A model generated the notes under the pieces. The model ran no database searches and was not told where the DNA came from. It was given only the letters and a program-made list of their open reading frames with translations. DNA of 64,000 nt from assembly GCF_000741215.1 (NCBI RefSeq), contig NZ_JGYX01000001.1, positions 124,001 to 188,000 of the forward strand, read 5' to 3'. Made by a program: the position numbers and the translations under genes. This DNA is from Bifidobacterium pullorum subsp. gallinarum. Its GTDB lineage: Bacteria > Actinomycetota > Actinomycetes > Actinomycetales > Bifidobacteriaceae. Below, in pieces: positions 49,200 to 57,453 of this stretch. Position 1 is the stretch's first letter, and each line of letters opens with the position of its first letter.

Positions 49200-50144
49200 T
49201 TCCGGCATGTCATCCGCGGCGGAGGCATCCTCATCGGAGGCATCCTCATCGGCATCGGTCACATCCTCAACCGAGGTCTCGGATTCGCTCTCCGATTCCG
49301 TCCCGGCATCGCTCCGGTCGTCCGCGTCCACGATCGCGATGCGGCTGGTCTGCGAACCGCGCACCATCTGCACCACGATCATCGGCAGCGCCACCAACGC
49401 GGCGGCCAGAACCGGGCAGATCCAGAACACCCACAGCTGATCCAGCGGGTTCTGCGTCAGGTTTTCAGCGGCTGAGAACACCGCAATACCAGTGGAACGC
49501 ACCGGATTCAACGCGGCGCCGGTCACCGGCGCGGCCACCGCGGCGCATGCGCCATACGCCACGCCCATCGCCAACGCATAGCCGGGACGGGGAACGCCCC
49601 GATCATCGGTCATCCGCATCGCCGTACCGACGATAACCAGTCCCGCGACGACCTCGATGATGATCGCGGCGATGCCGAACGACACCCCGGACTGATTCAG
49701 CTGCCCGTACAAGAGCGAACCGTCATCGAACCCGTTATTCACATAGAGCATCCATTGGTCCACCGTCACCGCATCCGATGTCGGCAGCATGACCTTCATC
49801 GTCACCGCACCGGCCGCCACACCACCCAGCACCTGGGCCACAATAGCCAGCACACCCTCTAATACACGGGTCTTTGACACCAGCATCGCAGCCACGGTGA
49901 TGGCGGGGTTGAACTGGCAGCCGCACACCCCGCCCAGCATCATCGTCACCGCGGCATAGATCAGACCGGTCGCAATCGCGATAAAGGGCAGGTACGACGG
50001 GCCATACAACGTCAAATCAATGGTGCTGAACAAATAGATACCGAGGCAGATCAGAAAACTGCCCACCAATTCGCCGCCCGTGCGCAACACGATCGGCAAC
50101 GTGTTGACGGAGGTACGGGACTGTGTCGCTTCCGCAGCAGTCAT
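49113..50144 (-). CDS. MIP family channel (aquaporin/glycerol facilitator)
   Basis: 343 residues. Six TM segments in the first about 260 residues. The first NPA box is in CQFNPAITVA (about 82) and the second is changed to NPV (GAALNPVRSTG, about 218). A long acidic Ser/Asp/Glu tail (about 280-343) follows. Its DNA has GGAGGCATCCTCATC repeats (49220-49250). The ATG at 50144 has GGAATG upstream. It could pass water or glycerol. The stop lies inside the DUF3017 gene, giving an 87-base tail-to-tail overlap. Confidence 0.88.
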   Translation of the reverse strand: MTAAEATQSRTSVNTLPIVLRTGGELVGSFLICLGIYLFSTIDLTLYGPSYLPFIAIATGLIYAAVTMMLGGVCGCQFNPAITVAAMLVSKTRVLEGVLAIVAQVLGGVAAGAVTMKVMLPTSDAVTVDQWMLYVNNGFDDGSLLYGQLNQSGVSFGIAAIIIEVVAGLVIVGTAMRMTDDRGVPRPGYALAMGVAYGACAAVAAPVTGAALNPVRSTGIAVFSAAENLTQNPLDQLWVFWICPVLAAALVALPMIVVQMVRGSQTSRIAIVDADDRSDAGTESESESETSVEDVTDADEDASDEDASAADDMPESADEHADAEVGGQQTDAQGDADEGVESH

Positions 50145-50307
50145 AACTCACATTCCTTCATTTGTCATATGGCGCGGGTTCAAGCCCGCCGAACGAGTGT
50201 CATAGTACCAGCAGAATCCGGAAAACAACCGTACCGGTTCGCCATTCCGACGTCTGCGTCTACGTGTACGATGATTCCGTCCATATTCCGGCCACGTTGG
50301 GAGAACG

Positions 50308-51078
50308 ATGCCACACGCATATTCCCGCGCCGCCAAGGCGCATGACAACACCGATGGGATCCGTCTGCAGAAGCTGTTGGCCCAGGCGGGATTCGGTTCA
50401 CGACGCAAATGCGAGGAGATCATCCTGGATGGACGCGTGGAGGTCGACGGTGAACTGGTCACCGAGCTCGGCACCCGCGTTGATCCCAAGAGGCAGCAGG
50501 TCCGGGTCGACGGATCCCGGGTCCGGATCAACCCGAACCATGTCACCCTCGCGTTGAACAAGCCCCGCAAGGTGCTCAGCACCATGGACGACCCCAAGGG
50601 TCGGTTCACGCTGCGAGACATCGTGGGGGACAAGTACGAGCGCATCTTCCATATGGGGCGTCTCGACTATGATTCCGAAGGCCTGATCCTCATGACGAAC
50701 GACGGCGAACTGAGCCAGCACGTCATGCATCCCAAGTATGAGGTGGCCAAAACCTATATCGCCACGCTTGAGGGGCGGATCAGCGGCACCGTGTGCCGCC
50801 GTCTGGTGTCCCAGGGCGTACAGCTGGACGACGGCTGGATCAAGCTCGACCATTGCGCCATCCTGGATTCCAGCCGTGACACCACGCTGGTCAAGGTGGT
50901 GCTGCATTCGGGTAAGAACCGCGTGGTCCGCCGCATCTTCGGCGCCGTCGGCTTCCCCGTCAAGCGTCTGGTGCGCACGCAGATCGGCCCGATCAAGCTG
51001 GGCGACATCAAGCCCGGCTCGTACCGCGTGCTTTCGCAGACCGAGGTCCGTTCGCTGTCCAAGGAGGTCGGGCTGTGA
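50308..51078 (+). CDS. Ribosomal large-subunit pseudouridine synthase (RluB/RsuA family)
   Basis: 256 residues. S4 RNA-binding domain at about 18-65 ([20 protein letters not shown]), then the synthase domain with the catalytic Asp in [10 protein letters not shown] (about 117) and the C-terminal [13 protein letters not shown] block. It would modify 23S rRNA. The ATG at 50308 follows GGGAG. Its stop overlaps the cmk-der start (GTGA), a frequent partner. Confidence 0.92.
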   Translation: MPHAYSRAAKAHDNTDGIRLQKLLAQAGFGSRRKCEEIILDGRVEVDGELVTELGTRVDPKRQQVRVDGSRVRINPNHVTLALNKPRKVLSTMDDPKGRFTLRDIVGDKYERIFHMGRLDYDSEGLILMTNDGELSQHVMHPKYEVAKTYIATLEGRISGTVCRRLVSQGVQLDDGWIKLDHCAILDSSRDTTLVKVVLHSGKNRVVRRIFGAVGFPVKRLVRTQIGPIKLGDIKPGSYRVLSQTEVRSLSKEVGL

Positions 51079-53204
51079 TCCGTGTAGCCATTGACGGTCC
51101 CGCCGGGGTCGGCAAATCGTCCACGTCCAAGGCGCTGGCCCGGCATTTCGGGTTCGCCTACCTGGATACGGGCGCGATGTACCGCGCCTGCGCCTGGTGG
51201 TGCATGAAACAGGGCATCGACCTGGACGCCGAGCAGGTCGATGAGCAGCTGGTCACCGAGACGGTGGGCGAGTTCTTCACCGAGGGGCATTTCGACATCA
51301 GCGTCGATCCGGCCGATCCCAAGGTGCTGGCCGACGGCGAGGATATCAGCGACGCGATTCGCGCCTCCGAGGTCTCCTCGCACGTCTCCAAGGTCTCGAA
51401 CATCATCCCGGTGCGCCATGTGCTGATCGCCGCCCAGCGCGCCTACATCGCGCGCGAGGCCGCCGAGGATTCGTTCTCCGGCGGTGCGGGCATCGTGGCC
51501 GAGGGCCGTGACATCACCACCGTGGTGGCGCCCGACGCCGAGGTGCGCGTGCTGCTCACCGCGCGTGAGGAGGTGCGTCAGGCCCGCCGCACCGGCCAGG
51601 CCGTCAAGGGCGTGGGTGGGGAGGACGTCGCCGCCCGCGACCGCGCCGATTCGAAGGTGACCAGTTTCCTGGAGGCCGCCGACGGCGTGATCACCGTTGA
51701 CAATTCCGATATGGATTTCGACGAGACGCTGGCCGTGCTCGTGCGGATGGTCGAGGATGCGATCGAGGAGCAGGAGTACGAGCGGTACGCCGCGAATCTG
51801 ACCGGCTACGAGTTGGATGAGGGCGACGAGGCGCTGATCGACGGTTCCGCGTTCGATGACCGCTCGGAGACGTACACGCCGAAGGCCGTGGGCGTGCTGG
51901 CGATTGTGGGCCGTCCGAACGTGGGCAAGTCCACGCTGGTCAACCGCGTGCTCGGCCGCCGCGCCGCCGTGGTGGAGGATACGCCGGGCGTGACCCGCGA
52001 CCGCGTCAGCTACGACGCCGAGTGGGCGGGCACCGATTTCAAGTTGGTCGATACCGGCGGCTGGGAGGCCGACGTGGAAGGCATCGACTCCGCGATCGCC
52101 TCGCAGGCGCAGATCGCCGTGCAGCTGGCCGACGCCGTGGTGCTGGTGGTCGACGGGCAGGTGGGCATGACCGCCACCGACGAACGCATCGTGAAGATGC
52201 TGCGCGCCTCCGGCAAGCCGGTGACGCTGGCCGTGAACAAGGTCGACGACCGCGAGAGCGAATACATGGCCGCCGAGTTCTGGAAGCTCGGTCTGGGCGA
52301 GCCGTACCCGATCTCCGCCATGCACGGCAGGGGAGTGGGCGATCTGCTCGACGCCGCGCTCGACAACCTGAAAAAGGCGGAGAAGACCTCCGGTTTCCTG
52401 ACGCCTTCGCATCTGCGCCGTGTGGCGCTGGTGGGCCGTCCGAACGTGGGCAAGTCGTCGCTGCTCAACCAGTTGGCGCACGAGCAGCGCGCGGTGGTGC
52501 ATGATATGGCCGGCACCACGCGCGACCCGGTCGACGAGATCGTGAACGTGGACGGCGAGGACTGGCTGTTCATCGATACGGCCGGCATCAAGCGCCGTCT
52601 GCACAAGGTATCGGGCGCCGACTACTATTCGTCGCTGCGCACGCAGGCCGCCATCGAGCGCGCCGAGCTGGCGCTGGTGCTGTTCGACGCCTCGCAGCCG
52701 ATCTCCGATCAGGATCTGAAGGTCATGAGCCAGGCCGTGGACGCCGGACGTGCAATCGTGCTGGTGTTCAACAAGTGGGACGCGATGGACGAGTTCGACA
52801 AGCAGCGTCTGGAACGCCTGTGGATCACCGAATTCGACCGCGTGACCTGGGCGCAGCGCGTGAACCTGTCGGCCAAGACCGGCTGGCATACCAACCGTCT
52901 GGCCTCGGCCATGCGCAAGGCGCTGGAGTCCTGGGACCAGCGCGTGCCCACCGGCAAGCTCAACGCGTTCCTGGGCCGCGTGCAGGCCGCGCACCCGCAT
53001 CCGCTGCGTGGCGGCAAGCAGCCGCGCATCCTGTTCGCCACGCAGGCCTCGAACCGCCCGCCGCGGTTCGTGATCTTCGCCACCGGGTTTCTGGAGCACG
53101 GCTACCGCCGGTATCTGGAACGCTCGCTGCGCGAGGAGTTCGGCTTCGAGGGCACCCCGATCCAGATCTCGGTGAACATCCGCGAGAAGAAGCGCCGCAA
53201 GTAG
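51075..53204 (+). CDS. der: Cytidylate kinase-GTPase Der fusion
   Basis: 709 residues. Residues 1-225 are cytidylate kinase ([35 protein letters not shown]), making CDP/dCDP. Residues about 272-709 are Der/EngA: two G domains ([10 protein letters not shown], about 278; [10 protein letters not shown], about 456; each with NKVD or NKWD) and the C-terminal KH-like domain ending REKKRRK. Der acts in 50S ribosome assembly. An acidic linker (about 225-270) joins them. The GTG at 51075 overlaps the pseudouridine synthase stop. This fusion is known in bifidobacteria. Confidence 0.96.
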   Translation: MIRVAIDGPAGVGKSSTSKALARHFGFAYLDTGAMYRACAWWCMKQGIDLDAEQVDEQLVTETVGEFFTEGHFDISVDPADPKVLADGEDISDAIRASEVSSHVSKVSNIIPVRHVLIAAQRAYIAREAAEDSFSGGAGIVAEGRDITTVVAPDAEVRVLLTAREEVRQARRTGQAVKGVGGEDVAARDRADSKVTSFLEAADGVITVDNSDMDFDETLAVLVRMVEDAIEEQEYERYAANLTGYELDEGDEALIDGSAFDDRSETYTPKAVGVLAIVGRPNVGKSTLVNRVLGRRAAVVEDTPGVTRDRVSYDAEWAGTDFKLVDTGGWEADVEGIDSAIASQAQIAVQLADAVVLVVDGQVGMTATDERIVKMLRASGKPVTLAVNKVDDRESEYMAAEFWKLGLGEPYPISAMHGRGVGDLLDAALDNLKKAEKTSGFLTPSHLRRVALVGRPNVGKSSLLNQLAHEQRAVVHDMAGTTRDPVDEIVNVDGEDWLFIDTAGIKRRLHKVSGADYYSSLRTQAAIERAELALVLFDASQPISDQDLKVMSQAVDAGRAIVLVFNKWDAMDEFDKQRLERLWITEFDRVTWAQRVNLSAKTGWHTNRLASAMRKALESWDQRVPTGKLNAFLGRVQAAHPHPLRGGKQPRILFATQASNRPPRFVIFATGFLEHGYRRYLERSLREEFGFEGTPIQISVNIREKKRRK

Positions 53205-53231
53205 CCCCAAGACTGCGCGACGCGCCACGAT

Positions 53232-53259
53232 TTGGTTTACGCGTGTTTCGTGGTAAACT
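53232..53259 (+). promoter_or_regulatory. Promoter of tRNA-Pro
   Basis: TTGGTT (53232-53237), 16 bases, TAAACT (53254-53259). GTTTAC and GTAAAC within it form an inverted repeat. About 25 bases before the tRNA. Confidence 0.55.
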
Positions 53260-53283
53260 GTCCTCTTGTGCGAAAGCACAGTT

Positions 53284-53357
<74 letters not shown>

Positions 53358-53362
53358 CAATT

Positions 53363-53393
53363 AGGGCGGAAACCATCAGGTTTCCGCCCTTTT
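53363..53393 (+). terminator. Terminator after tRNA-Pro
   Basis: AGGGCGGAAACC-ATCA-GGTTTCCGCCCT followed by TTT; a textbook intrinsic terminator. Confidence 0.93.
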
Positions 53394-53521
53394 GCTTGCT
53401 GCCGACAGTTATCCCCGCCCGAGACACCCCGCCACCGCACGCATCCGCAGGCTCTTCACCGATTGTTCACCGGGTATGGGCGTAGGAACACGTCCATACC
53501 CCCGTAGTGACGCTAGACTGT

Positions 53522-53573
53522 TGAGATATTGGCCCACGTGACACACGGTCCGCGTGAGATATTGGTTCACGCG
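53522..53573 (+). promoter_or_regulatory. Direct repeats TGAGATATTGGYYCACG
   Basis: Two 17-base copies at 53522-53538 and 53555-53571 (15 of 17 identical, 33 bases apart). The second lies inside CGCGTGA-N9-TCACGCG. They sit 36 bases before the pyrophosphorylase start and look like operator sites. Confidence 0.5.
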
Positions 53574-53608
53574 CGACGGCGTCGAAGTCTGAAGGAAAGG
53601 GTAGGGAC

Positions 53609-55039
53609 GTGAGCGACGTATTCGAGCATTCGGCCGAGAAGATGAAGGCCCACGGCATGAGCGACACGGCGGTCGCCCAGTTCAAGCGGCTGTATGACGT
53701 CTGGCGAAACGAGGAGGCCAGCAGCTGGATCCGCGAGGAGGACGTGGAGCCGCTGACCGGCGTGCCCAGCTTCCATGACGTCTACAAGACCATCGACCAT
53801 GACAAGGCGGTCGGCGCCTTCGCCAAGACCGCGTTCCTCAAGCTCAACGGCGGCCTGGGCACGTCCATGGGCCTGGAATGCGCCAAGTCGCTGCTGCCGG
53901 TGCGCCGCCACAAGGCCAAGCAGATGCGGTTCATCGACATCATCATCGGCCAGGTGGTCACAGCCCGCACCAGGCTCAACGTCCGTCTGCCGCTGACGCT
54001 GATGAACTCGTTCCGCACCTCCGAGGACACGATGAAGGTGCTCAAGGCCAACCGCCGCTTCACGCAGGACGATGTGCCGATGGAGATCATCCAGCACGTC
54101 GAGCCGAAGATCGTGGCTGAAACCGGCGAGCCGGTGGAGTTCTCGGAGAACCCCGATTTGGAATGGTGCCCGCCGGGCCACGGCGACCTGTATTCCACGA
54201 TCTGGGAGTCCGGTCTGCTGGACATCCTGGAGGAGCAGGGGTTCAAGTACCTGTTCATCTCCAACTCCGACAACCTGGGCGCGCGCCCCTCACGCACGCT
54301 GGCCCAGCACTTCGAGAACACGGGCGCGCCGTTCATGGTGGAGGTGGCCACCCGCACCTACGCCGACCGCAAGGGCGGGCACATCGTGCGCGACAAGGCC
54401 ACCGGCCGTCTGCTGCTGCGCGAGATGAGCCAGGTGCATCCGGACGACAAGGCGGACGCGCAGGATATCGCCAAGCACCCGTATTTCAACACCAACAGCA
54501 TCTGGGTGCGCATCGACGCGCTCAAGGCCAAGCTCGCCGAGTACGACGGCGTGCTGCCGCTGCCGGTGATCCGCAACTTCAAAACCGTCGATCCCACCGA
54601 TGCCAATACGCAGAAGGTCGTGCAGCTGGAAACCGCGATGGGCGCGGCCATCAGCCTGTTCGACGGCGCCATCTGCGTGCAGGTGGACCGCATGCGGTTC
54701 CTGCCGGTCAAGACCACGAACGACCTGTTCATCATGCGCTCGGACCGGTTCCACCTGACCGACTCCTACGAGATGGAGGACGGCAACTACATCTTCCCGA
54801 ATGTGGACCTCGACCCGCGCTACTACAAGAACATCAACGATTTCAACGAACGGTTCCCGTATTCGGTGCCGTCGTTGGCCGCCGCGAATTCGGTGACGGT
54901 GCGGGGCGACTGGACGTTCGGACAGAACGTCATCATGTTCGCCGACGCCACGCTGGAGGACCAGGGACGCCCCAGTTACGTGCCGAACGGCGAGTATGTG
55001 GGACCGCAGGGCATCGAGCCCGATGATTGGGCGTTCTGA
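53609..55039 (+). CDS. UTP-glucose/UDP-sugar pyrophosphorylase, eukaryote-type
   Basis: 476 residues, of the UDPGP family rather than bacterial GalU. The nucleotide-binding motif is KLNGGLGTSMGLECAKSLLPVR (about 73-94, read in two halves KLNGGLGTSMG and LECAKSLLPV). The uridine/sugar region includes PPGHGDLYSTIWESGLLD and YLFISNSDNLGA. In bifidobacteria such enzymes make UDP-glucose and UDP-galactose for the galactose/lacto-N-biose route. The GTG at 53609 follows GAAAGGGTAGGG. It is a single gene, possibly controlled by the repeats just upstream. Confidence 0.93.
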   Translation: MSDVFEHSAEKMKAHGMSDTAVAQFKRLYDVWRNEEASSWIREEDVEPLTGVPSFHDVYKTIDHDKAVGAFAKTAFLKLNGGLGTSMGLECAKSLLPVRRHKAKQMRFIDIIIGQVVTARTRLNVRLPLTLMNSFRTSEDTMKVLKANRRFTQDDVPMEIIQHVEPKIVAETGEPVEFSENPDLEWCPPGHGDLYSTIWESGLLDILEEQGFKYLFISNSDNLGARPSRTLAQHFENTGAPFMVEVATRTYADRKGGHIVRDKATGRLLLREMSQVHPDDKADAQDIAKHPYFNTNSIWVRIDALKAKLAEYDGVLPLPVIRNFKTVDPTDANTQKVVQLETAMGAAISLFDGAICVQVDRMRFLPVKTTNDLFIMRSDRFHLTDSYEMEDGNYIFPNVDLDPRYYKNINDFNERFPYSVPSLAAANSVTVRGDWTFGQNVIMFADATLEDQGRPSYVPNGEYVGPQGIEPDDWAF

Positions 55040-55172
55040 CACCTCATCGGACAAGAAAACGACAGTTTTTTGTGAAATGTCGCGCGGACGGAGGAAAAAC
55101 ACTCTAATATGGAACAAGGTGTGTTGTGAGGTGCACACTTACATACAGGACTCTAACGATACGTGAGGACGA

Positions 55173-57098
55173 ATGGCAGAGGGTAGCAACGGAAGACGTC
55201 GTTTCTCCGACAAGTGGGGCAAGCATGAGCTTGACGTGTTGGCAGTGTTGTCGTCGGCCTTCCCGCAGTGGCTGACCTCCCGCCAGATCGCGCAGCGCGT
55301 CAAGGCGTATGCCGATTCCTACGGTGAACTGGCCGACCAGGCGGCCAAGGCCGCCTTCGCCAAGCAGTTCCAGCGCGACCGCGCCAAACTCGCCGCCATG
55401 GGCATCGCCATCGAGTCGCGCCAGCCCGAGTATTCCTCGAAGTCGGAGGGGCAGGATTTCGCCTCGTACCGCCTGCAGCTGGGCGACGAGCCGCGCATCC
55501 GCCTGCGGTTCGCCCAGGAGGATCTGCCGATCCTGGCCGCGGCCAACTATCTGGCCCGTTCCATGTCGATCTCCTCCGCACCCTCGCAGCAGCAGGTGCA
55601 GCAGCATGCCTCGCGCACCGCGCCGCGCGTGCCCCAGACGCCGATCCCCGGACTTGGTCTGGATTCGATCGCCCCGGGTCTCGGCACCCAGGCCATCCCC
55701 GACGCGCTGGTGAAGGTCATCGATTCGCGCCGGTTCGCCGCCACGGTCGACGTGGACGGCGAGCTGCTCAACGTGGCCTATACCGATTCCGACGACCTGG
55801 CCATGTTCGTCCTGCAGCACCCGGGCGCCGCCATCGTCAGCCCGCAGGAGGCCGTGGACGCGTTCCATCGCAGGCTCAACGCCGCCTCGCAGTTCCAGCT
55901 GGCCGACGAATCGGCCAGCCCCGCCTCCGCCACCGTCGTCTCCCCGTCCATCAGCCGTCAGTCCGAGGACGACGAGGAGGATCCGGAGGAGATGGCGGCC
56001 CATCAGAAGAAGAACGCCTCCTTCCAGACCGGCAGCGAGGTGGATCGCCGCCTGCGGCTGATGCTGTTCCTCTCGGCCCATCTGGGCGAGGAGTTCTCGC
56101 TGGAGGAATTGGCGGAACGGTTCATCGGCAAGCCGAAGAACAATGACGAACGCCGCAAGCACGTCGCCACCATCCATAAGGACATCAACACCCTGACCAC
56201 GGTGTCCGACGACGGCGAGATGGCCGGCAGCCAGTTCTTCGACATCGACTGGTCGCTGCTGGATGCCGAGGGCATCGTCTCGGCCACGAATTCGCTCGGT
56301 CTGGAACGCCTGGCCGGCATCTCCCCGCAGTACCTGAGCATGCTGACGGCCTCGGTCAGCTACCTGGCGCATTCGCCGCTGCTGCCGGAGGAGCAGCGTG
56401 CCAAGGCCGCCTCGTTGAACAAGCGGCTGCGTCAGCACGTGGAGCCCGGCGAGATCCCGTGGCTGAGCCTGACCGGCTACGAGGTGGAGCCCCACAGCTT
56501 CTCGGTGGTCAAGCGGGCGATCTCCACCGATTCGCTGCTGGATATGGAATACACCGACGGCGCCGGCCGCACGCGCCGCAAGCTGGTGGCCCCGGCCAAG
56601 ATCTTCGTGGATGAGGGCGCGTACTATACGGCCGTGTGGACCGACGTGGCCGACGCTGCACCAAAGGACAAGCTCAAGTACGTCAAGAAGGACATGACGA
56701 TCAACAAGGCCACCGGGGAGCCCCGCATCTGGCAGACGCTGCGCCTGGCGCGCATCGAGCATGCCGAGCTCGTCAAGCCCACGCAGAAGGTCGACATCCC
56801 CGATGTGCCGGTCAGCGAACTACGCAAATGGAACTTCGACAACGGCACGCCGGCGGTGTTCATCACCGACCAGCCGCATCTGCCGTTCATCAAGACCCTG
56901 TCCGGCGCCACGGTGGAAAGCTGCGGGGCGGGGGAGAAGGTGCATCTGACGGTGTCCTCCGATTCGTGGTTCGTGGCCTTCTGCATCTCCCACGCCCGTC
57001 ATATCCTGGCCGTGGCGCCGGAGACGCTGCGCACGATGATCATCGCCCGCGCGCAGCGTGAGCTGAGCGTCGGCCAGCACGACGAGCAGCAGCAGTAG
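55173..57098 (+). CDS. pafBC: PafBC-type regulator, fused in one chain
   Basis: 641 residues: two HTH-WYL-like halves in tandem. Half 1: winged HTH (about 15-75) and a C-terminal WCX-like part (DGELLNVAYTDSDDLAMF); its WYL domain looks reduced. An acidic linker (about 265-290) follows. Half 2: HTH (about 293-345), WYL-like domain with YYTAVW instead of the WYL residues (about 490), and a WCX end. PafBC is an actinobacterial activator of DNA-repair genes after damage. helY follows one gene later, as in mycobacteria. The ATG at 55173 has GTGAGGACGA upstream. Confidence 0.85.
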   Translation: MAEGSNGRRRFSDKWGKHELDVLAVLSSAFPQWLTSRQIAQRVKAYADSYGELADQAAKAAFAKQFQRDRAKLAAMGIAIESRQPEYSSKSEGQDFASYRLQLGDEPRIRLRFAQEDLPILAAANYLARSMSISSAPSQQQVQQHASRTAPRVPQTPIPGLGLDSIAPGLGTQAIPDALVKVIDSRRFAATVDVDGELLNVAYTDSDDLAMFVLQHPGAAIVSPQEAVDAFHRRLNAASQFQLADESASPASATVVSPSISRQSEDDEEDPEEMAAHQKKNASFQTGSEVDRRLRLMLFLSAHLGEEFSLEELAERFIGKPKNNDERRKHVATIHKDINTLTTVSDDGEMAGSQFFDIDWSLLDAEGIVSATNSLGLERLAGISPQYLSMLTASVSYLAHSPLLPEEQRAKAASLNKRLRQHVEPGEIPWLSLTGYEVEPHSFSVVKRAISTDSLLDMEYTDGAGRTRRKLVAPAKIFVDEGAYYTAVWTDVADAAPKDKLKYVKKDMTINKATGEPRIWQTLRLARIEHAELVKPTQKVDIPDVPVSELRKWNFDNGTPAVFITDQPHLPFIKTLSGATVESCGAGEKVHLTVSSDSWFVAFCISHARHILAVAPETLRTMIIARAQRELSVGQHDEQQQ

Positions 57099-57109
57099 GA
57101 GGAGTCGCC

Positions 57110-57430
57110 ATGCCTTGGTGGATCTGGTTGGTGCTGGTGGTGTTCATGCTGGTCATGCTCATCGCCGGCCTGGCATACGCGGCCTTGCACCTGTGGCGGG
57201 CGTTCGGGAAGGTCTCCCGGATCGGCGCCGTCATCGGCGAGCATGTGGCCGCCTTCCAGGACACCGCACCCTCCGAGGAACAGCCCGAGCCGCCGCTGTT
57301 CACCCAGCCGCTTTCGGTGGCCTCCGAGCGCTACAGCCAGGCCCATGCCGAAGTCATCCGCCGCAGGGAAGCCAAGCGCAGCCGCCATGTGGAGGCTTGG
57401 GCGCGCTGGCGTCGATTCAACAACGACTGA
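57110..57430 (+). CDS. Small membrane protein between pafBC and helY
   Basis: 106 residues. One N-terminal TM (about 3-28, WWIWLVLVVFMLVMLIAGLA) followed by a cytoplasmic charged helix. In mycobacteria tatA and tatC lie between pafC and helY. This protein lacks the TatA FG hinge and amphipathic pattern, so I do not call it TatA. The ATG at 57110 follows AGGAGGAG and is 11 bases after pafBC. Confidence 0.75.
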   Translation: MPWWIWLVLVVFMLVMLIAGLAYAALHLWRAFGKVSRIGAVIGEHVAAFQDTAPSEEQPEPPLFTQPLSVASERYSQAHAEVIRRREAKRSRHVEAWARWRRFNND

Positions 57431-57453
57431 ATGAACCGGGGATTCATCTGACC

